A stretch of DNA of 29,287 nucleotides from positions 1 through 29,287 of the forward strand of contig USHO01000003.1 in the NCBI GenBank assembly GCA_900554485.1, read 5' to 3'. Both the position numbers and the translations under genes were made by a program. This DNA comes from an uncultured Eubacteriales bacterium (GTDB taxonomy: Bacteria; Bacillota; Clostridia; Christensenellales; Borkfalkiaceae). The notes under the pieces were generated by a model. The model saw only the letters and a program-made list of their open reading frames with translations, did not search any database and was not told where the DNA came from. This document shows, piece after piece, positions 7,899 through 16,051 of this stretch; within the stretch, counting starts at the first letter, position 1; every line of letters begins with the position of its first letter.

Positions 7899-7913
7899 TT
7901 GTATTCGCTTGTT

Positions 7914-7944
7914 AAGGGGTTGTCGCTACGGCGACCCCTTTTTA
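7914..7944 (+). terminator. Intrinsic terminator of rpsT
   Basis: GC-rich imperfect stem AAGGGGTTGTCGC / GGCGACCCCTT starting 16 bases after the rpsT stop, followed by a run of Ts (7939-7944). Confidence 0.85.
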
Positions 7945-7962
7945 TATTATTTTTATAAAATC

Positions 7963-7984
7963 ATGCCGCATTCGGCATTATAAT
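7963..7984 (+). promoter_or_regulatory. -10 element of tkt with an adjoining palindrome
   Basis: ATGCCG-catt-CGGCAT (7963-7978), a 6-bp perfect inverted repeat, abuts TATAAT (7979-7984), the likely -10 of the transketolase gene. No good -35 is present 16-18 bases upstream. The palindrome sits in the spacer, so it could be an operator or the site of an activator; it could also be a chance hairpin. Confidence 0.45.
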
Positions 7985-8011
7985 ATCATAATAAGATGAT
8001 AGGAGTAAAAT

Positions 8012-9979
8012 ATGGACACGAATATTCTCGCCGTAAACACAATCAGGGTCTTATGCGCCGAATCTATCGAAAAGGCAAAATCCGGACATCCGGGTTTACC
8101 GCTCGGCAGCGCACCTATCGCATACACTCTTTTTTCAAAATTTCTGAAATTCAACCCGAGCAATCCGAAATTCGATAACCGAGACAGATTTATACTTTCT
8201 GCCGGACACGGTTCAATGCTCAATTATGCGCTCTTGCACCTGTTCGGTTACGACGTTTCGATGGATGACCTGAAAAATTTTCGCCAACTCGATTCTAAAA
8301 CCCCGGGACACCCCGAATACGGACACACTCCCGGAATAGAAACCACGACCGGTCCTCTCGGTCAGGGAATAGCCAATGCCGTAGGTATGGCGATTGCAGA
8401 ATCTCACCTCGCAGCCGAATTCAACCGCGACGGGTTTCCGATAGTCGATCACTACACTTACGCTTTATGCGGCGACGGCTGTATGATGGAGGGAATCGAA
8501 TACGAGGCAGCATCTCTCGCCGGTACTCTCAAACTCGGAAAACTCATAGTCTTATATGATAAAAATAATATAACCATTGAGGGAGATACCGACAGCGCGT
8601 TTACGGAGGACGTCGGTAAGCGGCATGAGGCTCAGGGCTGGCAAGTTCTTTATGTCTCCGACGGAAACGATATGACACAAATAGCCGACGCAATAACCGA
8701 GGCAAAAAAAGAAACAGAAAAACCTTCGTTAATAATTATCCGCACAATTATCGGATACGGTTCGCCTAAAGCCGGCAGCGAAGCAACACACGGCGCTCCG
8801 TTAGGCGCAGACGGAATAAACGGCTTGCGTAAAAATCTCAACTATAACTATCCCCCGTTTACGGTACCCGAAGAGGTTAAAAATAAACTTTCCGTATATA
8901 AAGAAAACGGTAAAAAAATAGAAAACGAATGGCTTTCGCTTTTTGCCGAATATAAAAAGGTTTATCCCGAACTTGCTACGCGCTATGAAAATTATATGAG
9001 CGGGAAATTACCCGATCTTATCCATGACGAAAAGCTTTTCGAGTTCGACAAACCCGACGCAACCCGCAATACAAGCGGAAAAGTTTTGAATTTACTTGCC
9101 GATAGATTACCGAATCTGATGGGCGGCAGTGCCGATCTTGCCCCGTCGAATAAATCTTATATGAAATCTAAAGGCGATTATTCAGCAACCGACAGAACCG
9201 GCGTTAATATGCATTTCGGTATACGCGAACATGCAATGTCGGCTATATGCAACGGTATGAGTTTACATGGCGGCATCATCCCCTATTGTGCAACGTTCTT
9301 TATCTTCTCCGATTATATGAAAAACGCAATGCGCCTTTCAGCCTTAATGAAGAGAAACGTAACGTACATTCTGACGCACGATTCGATCGGCGTAGGCGAA
9401 GACGGACCGACTCATCAGCCCGTAGAACAACTTGCCGGATTAAGGGCCGTTCCCGATATGAAGGTATTCCGTCCTGCAGACGGAAAAGAAACCGCTTACG
9501 GTTGGATAGCCGCCCTTACGGGCGAAGGTCCCACCTGTCTGGTTCTTACAAGGCAAAACCTGCCCCAATACGAAACGTCCGGAATCAATGCTTTACGAGG
9601 AGCATATATTTTGTCCGACAGCGAAAAATCCACACCCGATGCAATTTTACTTGCCAGCGGCTCTGAAGTTGAGTTGGCTATGAAATCTAAAATCGCACTT
9701 AAAGACGAAGGAATAGACGTCAGGGTCGTCTCTGTTCCTTGCATGGAACTTTTCGACAAACAATCTAAGGAGTATAAAGAGACCGTCTTACCAAATGCCG
9801 TAAGAGCGCGAGTTGCAATCGAAGCAGGAACCCCCGATTGCTGGTATAAATATGTCGGATTAGACGGTAAAGTCATCGGCATGACAACTTTCGGCGCATC
9901 CGCTCCTTTCTCCGATTTACTTAATAAATTCGGTTTCACGGTCGAAAACGTTGTATCGAAGGTCAAAGAAGTGCTGTAA
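8012..9979 (+). CDS. tkt: Transketolase
   Basis: Thiamine-diphosphate enzyme of the non-oxidative pentose phosphate pathway moving two-carbon ketol units between sugar phosphates. 655 residues, full length in a single chain (not split as in some anaerobes). Visible: [16 protein letters not shown] near residues 23-38, [14 protein letters not shown] (about 64-77), the diphosphate/Mg motif GDGCMMEG ending in NN (about 153-185), the Pyr domain with [14 protein letters not shown] catalytic Glu, and [18 protein letters not shown]. Start ATG with ATAGGAG ribosome site 6 bases upstream. It ends at a shared bidirectional terminator facing the rubrerythrin gene. No transaldolase or ribulose-phosphate epimerase is adjacent. 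Confidence 0.97.
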   Translation: MDTNILAVNTIRVLCAESIEKAKSGHPGLPLGSAPIAYTLFSKFLKFNPSNPKFDNRDRFILSAGHGSMLNYALLHLFGYDVSMDDLKNFRQLDSKTPGHPEYGHTPGIETTTGPLGQGIANAVGMAIAESHLAAEFNRDGFPIVDHYTYALCGDGCMMEGIEYEAASLAGTLKLGKLIVLYDKNNITIEGDTDSAFTEDVGKRHEAQGWQVLYVSDGNDMTQIADAITEAKKETEKPSLIIIRTIIGYGSPKAGSEATHGAPLGADGINGLRKNLNYNYPPFTVPEEVKNKLSVYKENGKKIENEWLSLFAEYKKVYPELATRYENYMSGKLPDLIHDEKLFEFDKPDATRNTSGKVLNLLADRLPNLMGGSADLAPSNKSYMKSKGDYSATDRTGVNMHFGIREHAMSAICNGMSLHGGIIPYCATFFIFSDYMKNAMRLSALMKRNVTYILTHDSIGVGEDGPTHQPVEQLAGLRAVPDMKVFRPADGKETAYGWIAALTGEGPTCLVLTRQNLPQYETSGINALRGAYILSDSEKSTPDAILLASGSEVELAMKSKIALKDEGIDVRVVSVPCMELFDKQSKEYKETVLPNAVRARVAIEAGTPDCWYKYVGLDGKVIGMTTFGASAPFSDLLNKFGFTVENVVSKVKEVL

Positions 9980-9993
9980 TTTATAATGAACAT

Positions 9994-10029
9994 CAAAAAA
10001 AGTCCGAAAATATTTTCGGACTTTTTTTT
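9994..10029. terminator. Bidirectional terminator between tkt and rubrerythrin
   Basis: Perfect palindrome AGTCCGAAAATATTTTCGGACT (11-bp arms) flanked by an A-run on the left and a T-run on the right, so it works as an intrinsic terminator in both directions for two convergent genes. It lies 14 bases after the tkt stop and about 20 bases after the rubrerythrin stop. Confidence 0.93.
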
Positions 10030-10048
10030 GATAAAATTTATATAGATT

Positions 10049-10591
10049 TTACTTAAAATATCTGTCGAGCAAGCCTTTGAACGCTCTGCCGTGGCGCGCC
10101 TCGTCGCGTGCCATTTCATGGACTGTGTCATGAATTGCATCGAGGTTTTGTTGTTTCGCGAGTTTCGCAAGTTCAACCTTCCCGGCGGTTGCGCCGTTTT
10201 CAGCCGCAACTCTCAACTCGAGATTTTTCTTAGTGGAATCGGTAACGACTTCACCTAACATTTCGGCAAATTTTGCCGCATGTTCGGCCTCTTCCCACGC
10301 AGCCTTTTCATAATATGCCCCGACTTCGGGATAACCTTCTCTATAAGCGACTCTCGCCATGGCAAGATACATACCGACTTCGCTGCACTCGCCTTCAAAG
10401 TTCATTCTTAATCCCTTTTTAATTTCTTCATCGACATCTTTAGCCACGCCTAAAACATGTTCGGCTGCCCAACTAAGCCCTTCTTCCTGCACGGTGAATT
10501 TTGAACCGGGGCATTTACAAACAGGACAAAACTCGGGAGCAGAATCTCCCTCGTGAACATAACCGCAAATAGGACAAACAAATTTTTTCAT
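10049..10591 (-). CDS. Reverse rubrerythrin (rubredoxin domain N-terminal), peroxide/oxygen reductase
   Basis: 180-residue non-haem di-iron protein. Domain order is inverted compared with classical rubrerythrin: a rubredoxin-type Fe(SCys)4 domain first (CPIC at 6-9, CPVC at 22-25), then a four-helix ferritin-like domain (about 38-178) with di-iron ligands in EGECSE (E67, E71), EEAEH (100-104) and ARDEARH (161-167). Reverse rubrerythrins in clostridia reduce H2O2 and O2 using NADH-linked electron carriers, a defence suited to a strict anaerobe. Strong ribosome site ACGGAGG before ATG and a strong promoter; monocistronic. Confidence 0.93.
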   Translation of the reverse strand: MKKFVCPICGYVHEGDSAPEFCPVCKCPGSKFTVQEEGLSWAAEHVLGVAKDVDEEIKKGLRMNFEGECSEVGMYLAMARVAYREGYPEVGAYYEKAAWEEAEHAAKFAEMLGEVVTDSTKKNLELRVAAENGATAGKVELAKLAKQQNLDAIHDTVHEMARDEARHGRAFKGLLDRYFK

Positions 10592-10633
10592 ATAGAGTTT
10601 CCTCCGTAATTTTTTCGTCTTCCGACTGTATGC

Positions 10634-10662
10634 ATTTTAACACATCTAAAATGATATGTCAA
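10634..10662 (-). promoter_or_regulatory. Sigma-A promoter of the reverse rubrerythrin gene
   Basis: Minus strand TTGACA (10662-10657), 17-base spacer, TAAAAT (10639-10634) with extended TGT. Predicted start of transcription near 10627, giving a leader of about 36 bases. The remainder of the 214-base gap to rpmF holds a small palindrome upstream (10673-10681) and the rpmF terminator; I see no gene. Confidence 0.88.
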
Positions 10663-10672
10663 GTATTTTTAG

Positions 10673-10681
10673 GAATTATTC
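10673..10681. promoter_or_regulatory. Possible PerR/Fur-like half-palindrome upstream of rubrerythrin
   Basis: GAATTATTC is a perfect 4-1-4 palindrome, 10 bases upstream of the -35. It matches the centre of the PerR box TTATAATNATTATAA, but the outer positions match poorly. Peroxide control of reverse rubrerythrin is known in clostridia, so the idea is reasonable; the motif is weak. Confidence 0.25.
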
Positions 10682-10754
10682 TCATTTTATTTTTAATTTC
10701 TATAAAATTAAATTCGCCGTTAATCTGTTAAATAAATTCTATTATTCGCCGATA

Positions 10755-10788
10755 CGAAAATAAGGCGAATAGCACCGCTATCCGCCCT
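10755..10788 (-). terminator. Terminator after rpmF
   Basis: Minus-strand stem AGGGCGGATAGC / GCTATTCGCCTT with GGT loop, 18 bases after the rpmF stop, followed by a short T-rich stretch (TTATTTTC). Confidence 0.75.
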
Positions 10789-10805
10789 CGACTCAATGTT
10801 TAATA

Positions 10806-11000
10806 TCAGTCGGCTTTCTTTTCTTCTTTATCGACTACGAGTTTACCGTCGTAATATCCGCACTTAGGACAAACCTGATGCGACGCTTTAAGCTCGTGAC
10901 AATTCGGGCATTCTGCCAACGTGGGCATCTTAGCCTTATAATTGCTTGCAAATCTCTTGTTTCCTCTCTGTTTGGATACCTTATGTTTAGGAACTGCCAT
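10806..11000 (-). CDS. rpmF: Large ribosomal subunit protein bL32 (zinc-binding form)
   Basis: Small 50S protein, 64 residues. Starts MAVPKHKVSKQRGNKRF, the L32 hallmark, and carries a four-cysteine zinc ribbon, CPNC (31-34) and CPKC (44-47), so this is the zinc-dependent (C+) paralogue type rather than the Cys-free form. The acidic/lysine-rich tail (KEEKKAD) is a short extension. ATG preceded by AGAGAGG. It follows yceD by 22 bases, the widely conserved yceD-rpmF pair. Confidence 0.97.
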   Translation of the reverse strand: MAVPKHKVSKQRGNKRFASNYKAKMPTLAECPNCHELKASHQVCPKCGYYDGKLVVDKEEKKAD

Positions 11001-11022
11001 CTTTATATACCTCTCTTCTCAG

Positions 11023-11466
11023 TTAAGTTTTACATTTACATTCTTCACGGTTGAGATTTACACCGCAACCGGGACAAATACCTTTACAGCCTTCTTTGCA
11101 AAGAACCGAATACGGAAAAGATAATAACAGCTTTTCATTTACCATATCAGTCAAATCGACTAAACCCTTTGCATACAAATATGCATCGTCATCGGTTTTA
11201 TCTTCCGAATATCTCTCGTCAAATTCTACTATATTATGGAAAATAACGTCATCTAAGCAACGCGAACATTTCGCATTCAAAGAATATTCGATTTCCCCTT
11301 CGACAAACACCGCATTACCGCCAAGCGTAAGCGTGCCCGTAACCGAAACGGGAGCCGAATATACGGCGTCAGGTAAAGTAATAGCCGAATCATCAGCGTC
11401 GTATTCAAAATGAAAAGAACAAACGTCTTTACCGCTGTATTTAAGTTTCTTTACGTCGATAACCAT
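11023..11466 (-). CDS. yceD: YceD/DUF177 family protein, upstream of rpmF
   Basis: 147 residues. DUF177 proteins are conserved, partly understood factors linked to 23S rRNA accumulation and almost always encoded next to rpmF, as here. Visible: CSRC (67-70) and a C-terminal cysteine cluster with CKEGCKGICPGCGVNLN (123-139) and CKC (143-145), a probable metal site usual in the Bacillota forms. ATG with AAAAGG only 4 bases upstream. A strong promoter lies so close that the leader would be about 5 bases (see promoter entry). Co-transcribed with rpmF. Confidence 0.9.
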   Translation of the reverse strand: MVIDVKKLKYSGKDVCSFHFEYDADDSAITLPDAVYSAPVSVTGTLTLGGNAVFVEGEIEYSLNAKCSRCLDDVIFHNIVEFDERYSEDKTDDDAYLYAKGLVDLTDMVNEKLLLSFPYSVLCKEGCKGICPGCGVNLNREECKCKT

Positions 11467-11477
11467 AAAGCCTTTTA

Positions 11478-11506
11478 ATTTTACATTATTTTTTCTGTAA
11501 TGTCAA
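11478..11506 (-). promoter_or_regulatory. Sigma-A promoter of yceD-rpmF
   Basis: Minus strand TTGACA (11506-11501), 17-base spacer, TAAAAT (11483-11478). Only 11 bases separate the -10 from the yceD ATG, so the predicted transcript begins about 5 bases before the start codon and would lack most of the AAAAGG sequence. No clear terminator follows ackA, so read-through from pta-ackA could also supply a longer leader. Confidence 0.8.
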
Positions 11507-11549
11507 TATTTTTATAGCATCAAATAGATTTTTGATTTATAATTTATAA

Positions 11550-12746
11550 TTATTTTGCCAGTCTTTCGGTATCTCTTGCAATTACAAGTTCTTCGTTGGT
11601 CGGAATAACAAGCACTTTTACTTTAGAATCTTCGGCAGAAATATCACATATACCGTCGCCGACTTCGTCGTTCTTCTTAACGTCGATTTTAAGTCCCATA
11701 TATTCCATATCTTCGCATATTCGTCTTCTTACATCGTAAACATGCTCACCTATACCGGCAGTAAATACGACACAGTCAACTCCGCCGAGCGCAGCCGCAT
11801 ACGCACCGAGATATTTTTTACAACTGTATTCAAACACGTCGAGTGCAAGCGCGGCTCTATGATTACCCTCTTTTGCGGCAGCCGTCAGATCTCTGAAATC
11901 GGAAGACACACCGCTGAGCCCCATTACGCCGGACTTTTTGTTAAGGTAGTTCATAGTTTCTGCCATAGTCATATTGTACTTACCGGATAAAAATTCAACG
12001 ATTGCCGGATCGAGATCGCCCGACCTGGTACCCATCGGCACGCCGCCGAGCGGTGTGAAACTCATAGACGTATCTACACTCTTACCGCCTTTAACAGCTG
12101 TAATCGAAGAGCCGTTGCCAAGGTGCATTGTAATGACTTTGAAATTCGGGTCGTTCTCTCTGCCGAGATATTTTGCCGCCTCTGCCGAGACAAATCTATG
12201 ACTTGTACCATGGAAACCGTATCTTCTTATCTTAAAGTCGGTATAAGCCTCATAAGGAATTCCGTATATATACGCCTTTTCCGGCATAGTATGATGGAAT
12301 GCCGTATCGAAAACGCCGACCATCGGAACACCGGGCATAATCGCCTGACACGCTCTGACGCCTATAATATTAGCCGGTTGGTGTAACGGCGCCAGTTCGG
12401 AAAGGCTTTCGATAGTTTTCATAACGTCTTCGGTAAGTAATACGGAATCGTTAAACACCTCTCCGCTATGGACTATCCTGTGTCCGACGGCGTCTATTTC
12501 TTTCATCGACTTTATAGCACCGTGATCTTTATCGACCAAAGCGTCAAGGACGACCTGTATCGCCTCTTTGTGCGTCGGCATAGCCGCATTGATTATCGTT
12601 TCTTTACCGTTAGCCTTATGCTTACAAAACGAACCGTCAAGCCCTATTCTTTCACAACCGCCTTTCGCTATTGCTTTCTCGGTAGTCATATCTATCAATT
12701 GATATTTTAGCGAAGAACTGCCTGCATTGATTACGAGAACTTTCAT
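11550..12746 (-). CDS. ackA: Acetate kinase
   Basis: Converts acetyl phosphate and ADP to acetate and ATP, the substrate-level ATP step of acetogenic fermentation. 398 residues, typical. ASKHA-fold landmarks: VINAGSSSLKYQL (5-17), FDTAFHHTMP (about 145-154), RRYGFHGTSHR (about 174-184), HLGNGSS, and GGVPMGTRSGDLDP (about 233-246). The C-terminal FTAGIGEH loop is intact. The ATG follows the pta stop by 24 bases with AAGAGG upstream, so pta and ackA form one operon. No firm terminator is visible after it, only a weak 6-bp AT-rich stem. Confidence 0.97.
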   Translation of the reverse strand: MKVLVINAGSSSLKYQLIDMTTEKAIAKGGCERIGLDGSFCKHKANGKETIINAAMPTHKEAIQVVLDALVDKDHGAIKSMKEIDAVGHRIVHSGEVFNDSVLLTEDVMKTIESLSELAPLHQPANIIGVRACQAIMPGVPMVGVFDTAFHHTMPEKAYIYGIPYEAYTDFKIRRYGFHGTSHRFVSAEAAKYLGRENDPNFKVITMHLGNGSSITAVKGGKSVDTSMSFTPLGGVPMGTRSGDLDPAIVEFLSGKYNMTMAETMNYLNKKSGVMGLSGVSSDFRDLTAAAKEGNHRAALALDVFEYSCKKYLGAYAAALGGVDCVVFTAGIGEHVYDVRRRICEDMEYMGLKIDVKKNDEVGDGICDISAEDSKVKVLVIPTNEELVIARDTERLAK

Positions 12747-12770
12747 TATTTAACCTCTTATAATTATATT

Positions 12771-13772
12771 TTATATCTGCGTCTGAAGAGCGGTTATCGC
12801 GACAGCGGCGACGACATCTTCGGTATGACAACCTCTCGAAAGATCGTTGATAGGTTTTGCAAGCCCCTGGCAAAGAGGACCGACAGCCTGAAAACCGCCA
12901 AGCCTTTCGGTATTTTTATAGTTTGTATTACCTGCATCGAGATCCGGGAAAATCAGAACGTTCGCATGTCCTGCGACTTTGCTGCCGGGCGCTTTGCTTG
13001 CGCCGACTTCGGGCACTATGGCAGCATCGAACTGAAGTTCTCCGTCGGCAAGCGCGTCTGGCTCTATCTCATGGAATTTTTCGACAGCCGCAACTACTTT
13101 ATCTACATCGGCATGTTTAGCCGACCCTTTGGTAGAGTGCGACAAAAACGCTATTCTCGGTTCGATCCCCGCAATCGCCTTCGCGCTTTTTGCCGAAGAC
13201 TGCGCAATATAAGCCAGTTGTTCCGACGTAGGGTTCTGATTAAGTCCTGCATCGGCGTATATATAACACCCGTCTTCGCAATATTTATTGCCACCTTCGG
13301 GCGCTATCATCAAAAAGTAAGCCGACACAATCGGGGTGCCTTTGGCGGTTTTTATAACCTGCAATCCGGGGCGCAGTGTATTTGCGGTGGAATGACATGC
13401 GCCTGAAACCATTCCGTCAACGTCGCCCGCTTTCAACATCAACGCACCGAACATCGTGTAGTCTTTCTTTAATGTATCGCGCGCGAGTTCGGGTGTCATG
13501 CCTTTTTCTTTGCGGAGGTCGTAAAGAAGATCGGCGTACGCCTCGAATTTATCGGATTTAAGCGGATCGACTATCGTAACCCCGGCAAGATCGACGTCGG
13601 GATTATTTATTTTTATTTCATTTTCGTTACCGAGTAAAACTATTTTCGCTATGCCTTCTTTTACAGATTCCGCTGCCGCCTTTACGACGCGATTATCTTC
13701 GCCCTCCGGTAAAACTATAGTCTTGCCGAGCGCAGCGGCTCTTTTTTTGATATTGTCTAAAACTTTTGACAT
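12771..13772 (-). CDS. pta: Phosphate acetyltransferase
   Basis: Interconverts acetyl-CoA and acetyl phosphate; partner of AckA. 333 residues, the short single-domain clostridial form without the DRTGG/N-terminal domains of the E. coli enzyme. Landmarks: VLPEGEDNRVVKAA (20-33), MVSGACHSTANTLRPGLQ (about 121-138), FLSHSTKGSA, ADGELQFDAA and the C-terminal GGFQAVGPLCQGLAKPINDLSRG. ATG with AAAGGAG ribosome site. First gene of the pta-ackA operon, divergent from tmcAL, with its own promoter. Confidence 0.97.
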   Translation of the reverse strand: MSKVLDNIKKRAAALGKTIVLPEGEDNRVVKAAAESVKEGIAKIVLLGNENEIKINNPDVDLAGVTIVDPLKSDKFEAYADLLYDLRKEKGMTPELARDTLKKDYTMFGALMLKAGDVDGMVSGACHSTANTLRPGLQVIKTAKGTPIVSAYFLMIAPEGGNKYCEDGCYIYADAGLNQNPTSEQLAYIAQSSAKSAKAIAGIEPRIAFLSHSTKGSAKHADVDKVVAAVEKFHEIEPDALADGELQFDAAIVPEVGASKAPGSKVAGHANVLIFPDLDAGNTNYKNTERLGGFQAVGPLCQGLAKPINDLSRGCHTEDVVAAVAITALQTQI

Positions 13773-13799
13773 AATACTCCTTTACGACGAACAAAAACA

Positions 13800-13813
13800 T
13801 TCAAACGCTTGAA
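13800..13813. promoter_or_regulatory. Palindrome TTCAA-ACGC-TTGAA, cre-like, in the pta/tmcAL divergent region
   Basis: A 5-bp perfect inverted repeat around ACGC. It resembles the catabolite-response element TGNAANCGNTNNCA except for the two symmetric outer positions (T for G, A for C). It overlaps the -35 of the tmcAL promoter and sits in the pta leader, so one regulator could act on both transcripts. pta and ackA are classic CcpA targets. Weak match. Confidence 0.35.
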
Positions 13814-13837
13814 ATTTTCTGCCCGTTAGTATAAAAT
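13809..13837 (+). promoter_or_regulatory. Sigma-A promoter of tmcAL
   Basis: TTGAAA (13809-13814), 17-base spacer, TAAAAT (13832-13837). Leader of about 60 bases to the ATG at 13904. It faces away from the pta promoter; the two predicted transcripts overlap at their 5' ends. Confidence 0.65.
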
Positions 13838-13857
13838 ATGATTATATATCGATAATC

Positions 13858-13886
13858 ATTATACACCAAAAAAGACGAAATATCAA
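13858..13886 (-). promoter_or_regulatory. Sigma-A promoter of pta-ackA
   Basis: Minus strand TTGATA (13886-13881), 17-base spacer, TATAAT (13863-13858). Predicted start near 13851 leaves a leader of about 78 bases that includes the near-palindrome at 13800-13813. Confidence 0.8.
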
Positions 13887-13903
13887 ACGAAAGGAGCGAT
13901 TAA

Positions 13904-15079
13904 ATGAAAATTTGTTTTGCCATATGCGAATATAACCCTTTTCACAACGGACACGCCGAACATCTTAATTATATCAGAAAAAATATCGCCCCCGATTGCC
14001 TTGCAATAATAATGAGCGGAAACTTTACACAACGCGGCGAAACGGCAATTATGGACAAATACACACGCGCCGCACATGCGATAAAAGCCGGCGCAGACAT
14101 AGTATTCGAGCTGCCGACCGCATTCGCCGTTGCCCCCGCAGAAATTTTCGCAAAAGGCGGAGTAAAACTCGCTTCGGCATTCAAATGCAAAAAAACTTTA
14201 TGTTTCGGCACGGAAAGCGCAGAAAAACAAAAACTAATTTCAACTGCTAAAGCCCTTTTAGACGAAAGCAAAGAGTTCAAAAAATTATATAAAGCCGAAT
14301 TAAAAACGGGAATAACGCCAATAAGAGCGAAAATTGCCGCTTTAGGCAAAATGAATATAGAAAATCTTGATTTTGAATTACTCAAAACCCCTAATAACAT
14401 TCTCGGCGTTGAATACGCAAAAGCGGTTATCGGTTCGGAATCGGATATAGAGTTATGCCCTATCATAAGACACGGAACGGGATATAACGAAGTAACACTA
14501 ACCGATGAATGCCCTTCGGCTTTAGCCATAAGAACAGCTATCGCGGACGGAAAATTAAAAAAAATCAAACCTTACGTTCCGTCGTTCGTTTATCCCGACT
14601 TACCGGAAAAACTTCCGACGGCAGACGACCTGCTGTTTTACTCCGTAATAAAGACCCCTAAAAACGAGCTTGCTAAAATACTCGATTGCGGCGAAGGGTT
14701 AGAAAACAGGATAAAGGCTCTTGCAAAAAATTGTTTATCCGCAAACGAATTAAAAGAAAAATTAAAAACCAAACGTTACACTTACGCCAGATTGTCACGC
14801 ATACTTACCTCATGTATGCTGGGTATAACCGAAAAATCGGTAAGAAAAAGTCTTTCACAGGATTTATACCTTAAAGTTCTGGCTGTCAATAAAGATAAAA
14901 CCGATTTACTTTCGTCTCTTTCTTCCGTTTCTTCTTATCCGCTCATAACAAGAAAGAGCGACGTCATAAAACTCGACGGCGCCGCCGAAGAATGTTTCAG
15001 ACAGGACGTTTTCGCAAACGATCTTTATAATTTTATATGCAGCAAACATACTAACGAATTTGAAATGAAATTAGTGTAA
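13904..15079 (+). CDS. tmcAL: TmcAL, tRNA(Met) cytidine acetate ligase
   Basis: Makes N4-acetylcytidine at the wobble base of elongator tRNA(Met), activating acetate with ATP to acetyl-adenylate rather than using acetyl-CoA. 391 residues, normal. Very close to the Bacillus YlbM/TmcAL pattern: ICEYNPFHNGHAEHL with the nucleotidyltransferase HxGH site (14-17), MSGNFTQRGETAIMDKYTRA (38-57), ADIVFELPTAFAVAPAE (about 65-81) and a helical C-terminal half for tRNA. ATG with AAAGGAG 7 bases upstream. Divergent from pta-ackA, which makes its acetate substrate; this neighbourhood recurs in Clostridia. No terminator is seen before the regulator gene. Confidence 0.93.
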   Translation: MKICFAICEYNPFHNGHAEHLNYIRKNIAPDCLAIIMSGNFTQRGETAIMDKYTRAAHAIKAGADIVFELPTAFAVAPAEIFAKGGVKLASAFKCKKTLCFGTESAEKQKLISTAKALLDESKEFKKLYKAELKTGITPIRAKIAALGKMNIENLDFELLKTPNNILGVEYAKAVIGSESDIELCPIIRHGTGYNEVTLTDECPSALAIRTAIADGKLKKIKPYVPSFVYPDLPEKLPTADDLLFYSVIKTPKNELAKILDCGEGLENRIKALAKNCLSANELKEKLKTKRYTYARLSRILTSCMLGITEKSVRKSLSQDLYLKVLAVNKDKTDLLSSLSSVSSYPLITRKSDVIKLDGAAEECFRQDVFANDLYNFICSKHTNEFEMKLV

Positions 15080-15128
15080 TCTGCCGCAATACGCCACGCA
15101 TTATCATGATTTATTTTTCGGATTCGTC

Positions 15129-15134
15129 TATAAT
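15129..15134 (+). promoter_or_regulatory. -10 element set so close to the start codon that the mRNA should be leaderless
   Basis: TATAAT at 15129-15134 ends 6 bases before the ATG at 15141. Transcription normally begins about 7 bases after the -10, which is the A of the ATG. No Shine-Dalgarno sequence is present. The -35 region is poor (no TTGACA-like hexamer at the right spacing), so the promoter may be weak or need an activator. Confidence 0.55.
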
Positions 15135-15140
15135 GTACCC

Positions 15141-16046
15141 ATGAATTGGATCAATCACATACAAAACTGTATAGATCACCTCGAAAATCACCTTACGGAT
15201 AAAATAGATTACAAAGCGCTTGAAAAACAAGAATATTTTTCGCGTTATAATCTCCAAAAAGCATTCTCACTCGTTTGCGGAATATCGATAGGCGAATATG
15301 TCAGAAAAAGAAGATTGACATTGGCGGGAAACGACCTTAAGAATAAAACAAATAAAGTAATCGATACAGCTTTGAAATACGGGTATGACACACCCGAAAG
15401 TTTTTCGCGGGCATTCAAAAATTTTCACGGAATTCCTCCGTCAAAAGTAAACGCTTTCAGCGTGTTAAACTCACTGCCTCGCTTTAACGTCAAACTCGAA
15501 TTATCCGAAACTTCCGAATTGACATACGAGATTAAAGAATTGCCTCCAATAAAACTCGTCGGATACAAAAAACGTTTCACAGGAATTCCATACGGAAAAG
15601 AGCGCGAAAATCAGGAAAACTTATTTGTCACGACAACGCGAGCAAAACAATGGCTACTGCTTGGCGCATCTTGCGATTACAGCACCGACTATATAGTTAT
15701 AAATAACGTTGACGACGACGGTTACGACTGTTATATTGCCTACAAATTAGACGAACCGACAATATCGGACCTGTTCAATGAAAACGTCACGGGTGTGGAT
15801 TTTATAGATAAAATGCAGTTTGAAATACTGACCATACCCGCACACACATATGTCTCTTTCAAAACCGAAAAGAAAAAACGTCCTGTTCCGGACTATGAAA
15901 AATTGCGTAAAAATTTTGTCAACGAATGGCTGATCGCTAATAACGTTACTTTTTCAAACGCACCCGAAATAGCGGTATTCCATTGGCGCCCGAGCGGTAA
16001 ATGGGATAAAGAGCGACATATCGAAATACTGATTCCTATTGACTAA
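15141..16046 (+). CDS. AraC-family regulator with GyrI-like effector-binding domain
   Basis: 301-residue transcription factor. Residues about 5-105 form an AraC-type double helix-turn-helix (MNWINHIQNCIDHLENHLTD start, YFSRYNLQKAFSLVCGISIGEYVRKRRLTLA, then the second HTH ending FSRAFKNFHGIPPS). Residues about 125-301 form a GyrI/SOUL-like small-molecule domain (SELTYEIKELPPIKLVGYKKRF to IEILIPID). The family's N-terminal DNA-binding, C-terminal effector order suits SoxS/Rob/BmrR-like multidrug or stress sensors; the ligand cannot be told. The start is fixed by the family's conserved MxWI beginning. There is no ribosome site, pointing to leaderless translation. Its nearest drug-exporter candidate, the ABC pair, is 3.5 kb away. 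Confidence 0.88.
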   Translation: MNWINHIQNCIDHLENHLTDKIDYKALEKQEYFSRYNLQKAFSLVCGISIGEYVRKRRLTLAGNDLKNKTNKVIDTALKYGYDTPESFSRAFKNFHGIPPSKVNAFSVLNSLPRFNVKLELSETSELTYEIKELPPIKLVGYKKRFTGIPYGKERENQENLFVTTTRAKQWLLLGASCDYSTDYIVINNVDDDGYDCYIAYKLDEPTISDLFNENVTGVDFIDKMQFEILTIPAHTYVSFKTEKKKRPVPDYEKLRKNFVNEWLIANNVTFSNAPEIAVFHWRPSGKWDKERHIEILIPID

Positions 16047-16051
16047 ATATA

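Noticed and set aside
9496..10209. Open frame of 237 codons on the minus strand over the end of tkt and the rubrerythrin gene
   Set aside because: It runs through the bidirectional terminator and overlaps two well-supported genes in other frames.
11507..11549. Terminator after ackA
   Set aside because: Only a 6-bp AT-rich stem without a T-run is present; too weak to call.
13969..14568. Open frame of 199 codons on the minus strand inside tmcAL
   Set aside because: Antisense image of the codon-biased tmcAL gene; no start signals and no recognisable domain.
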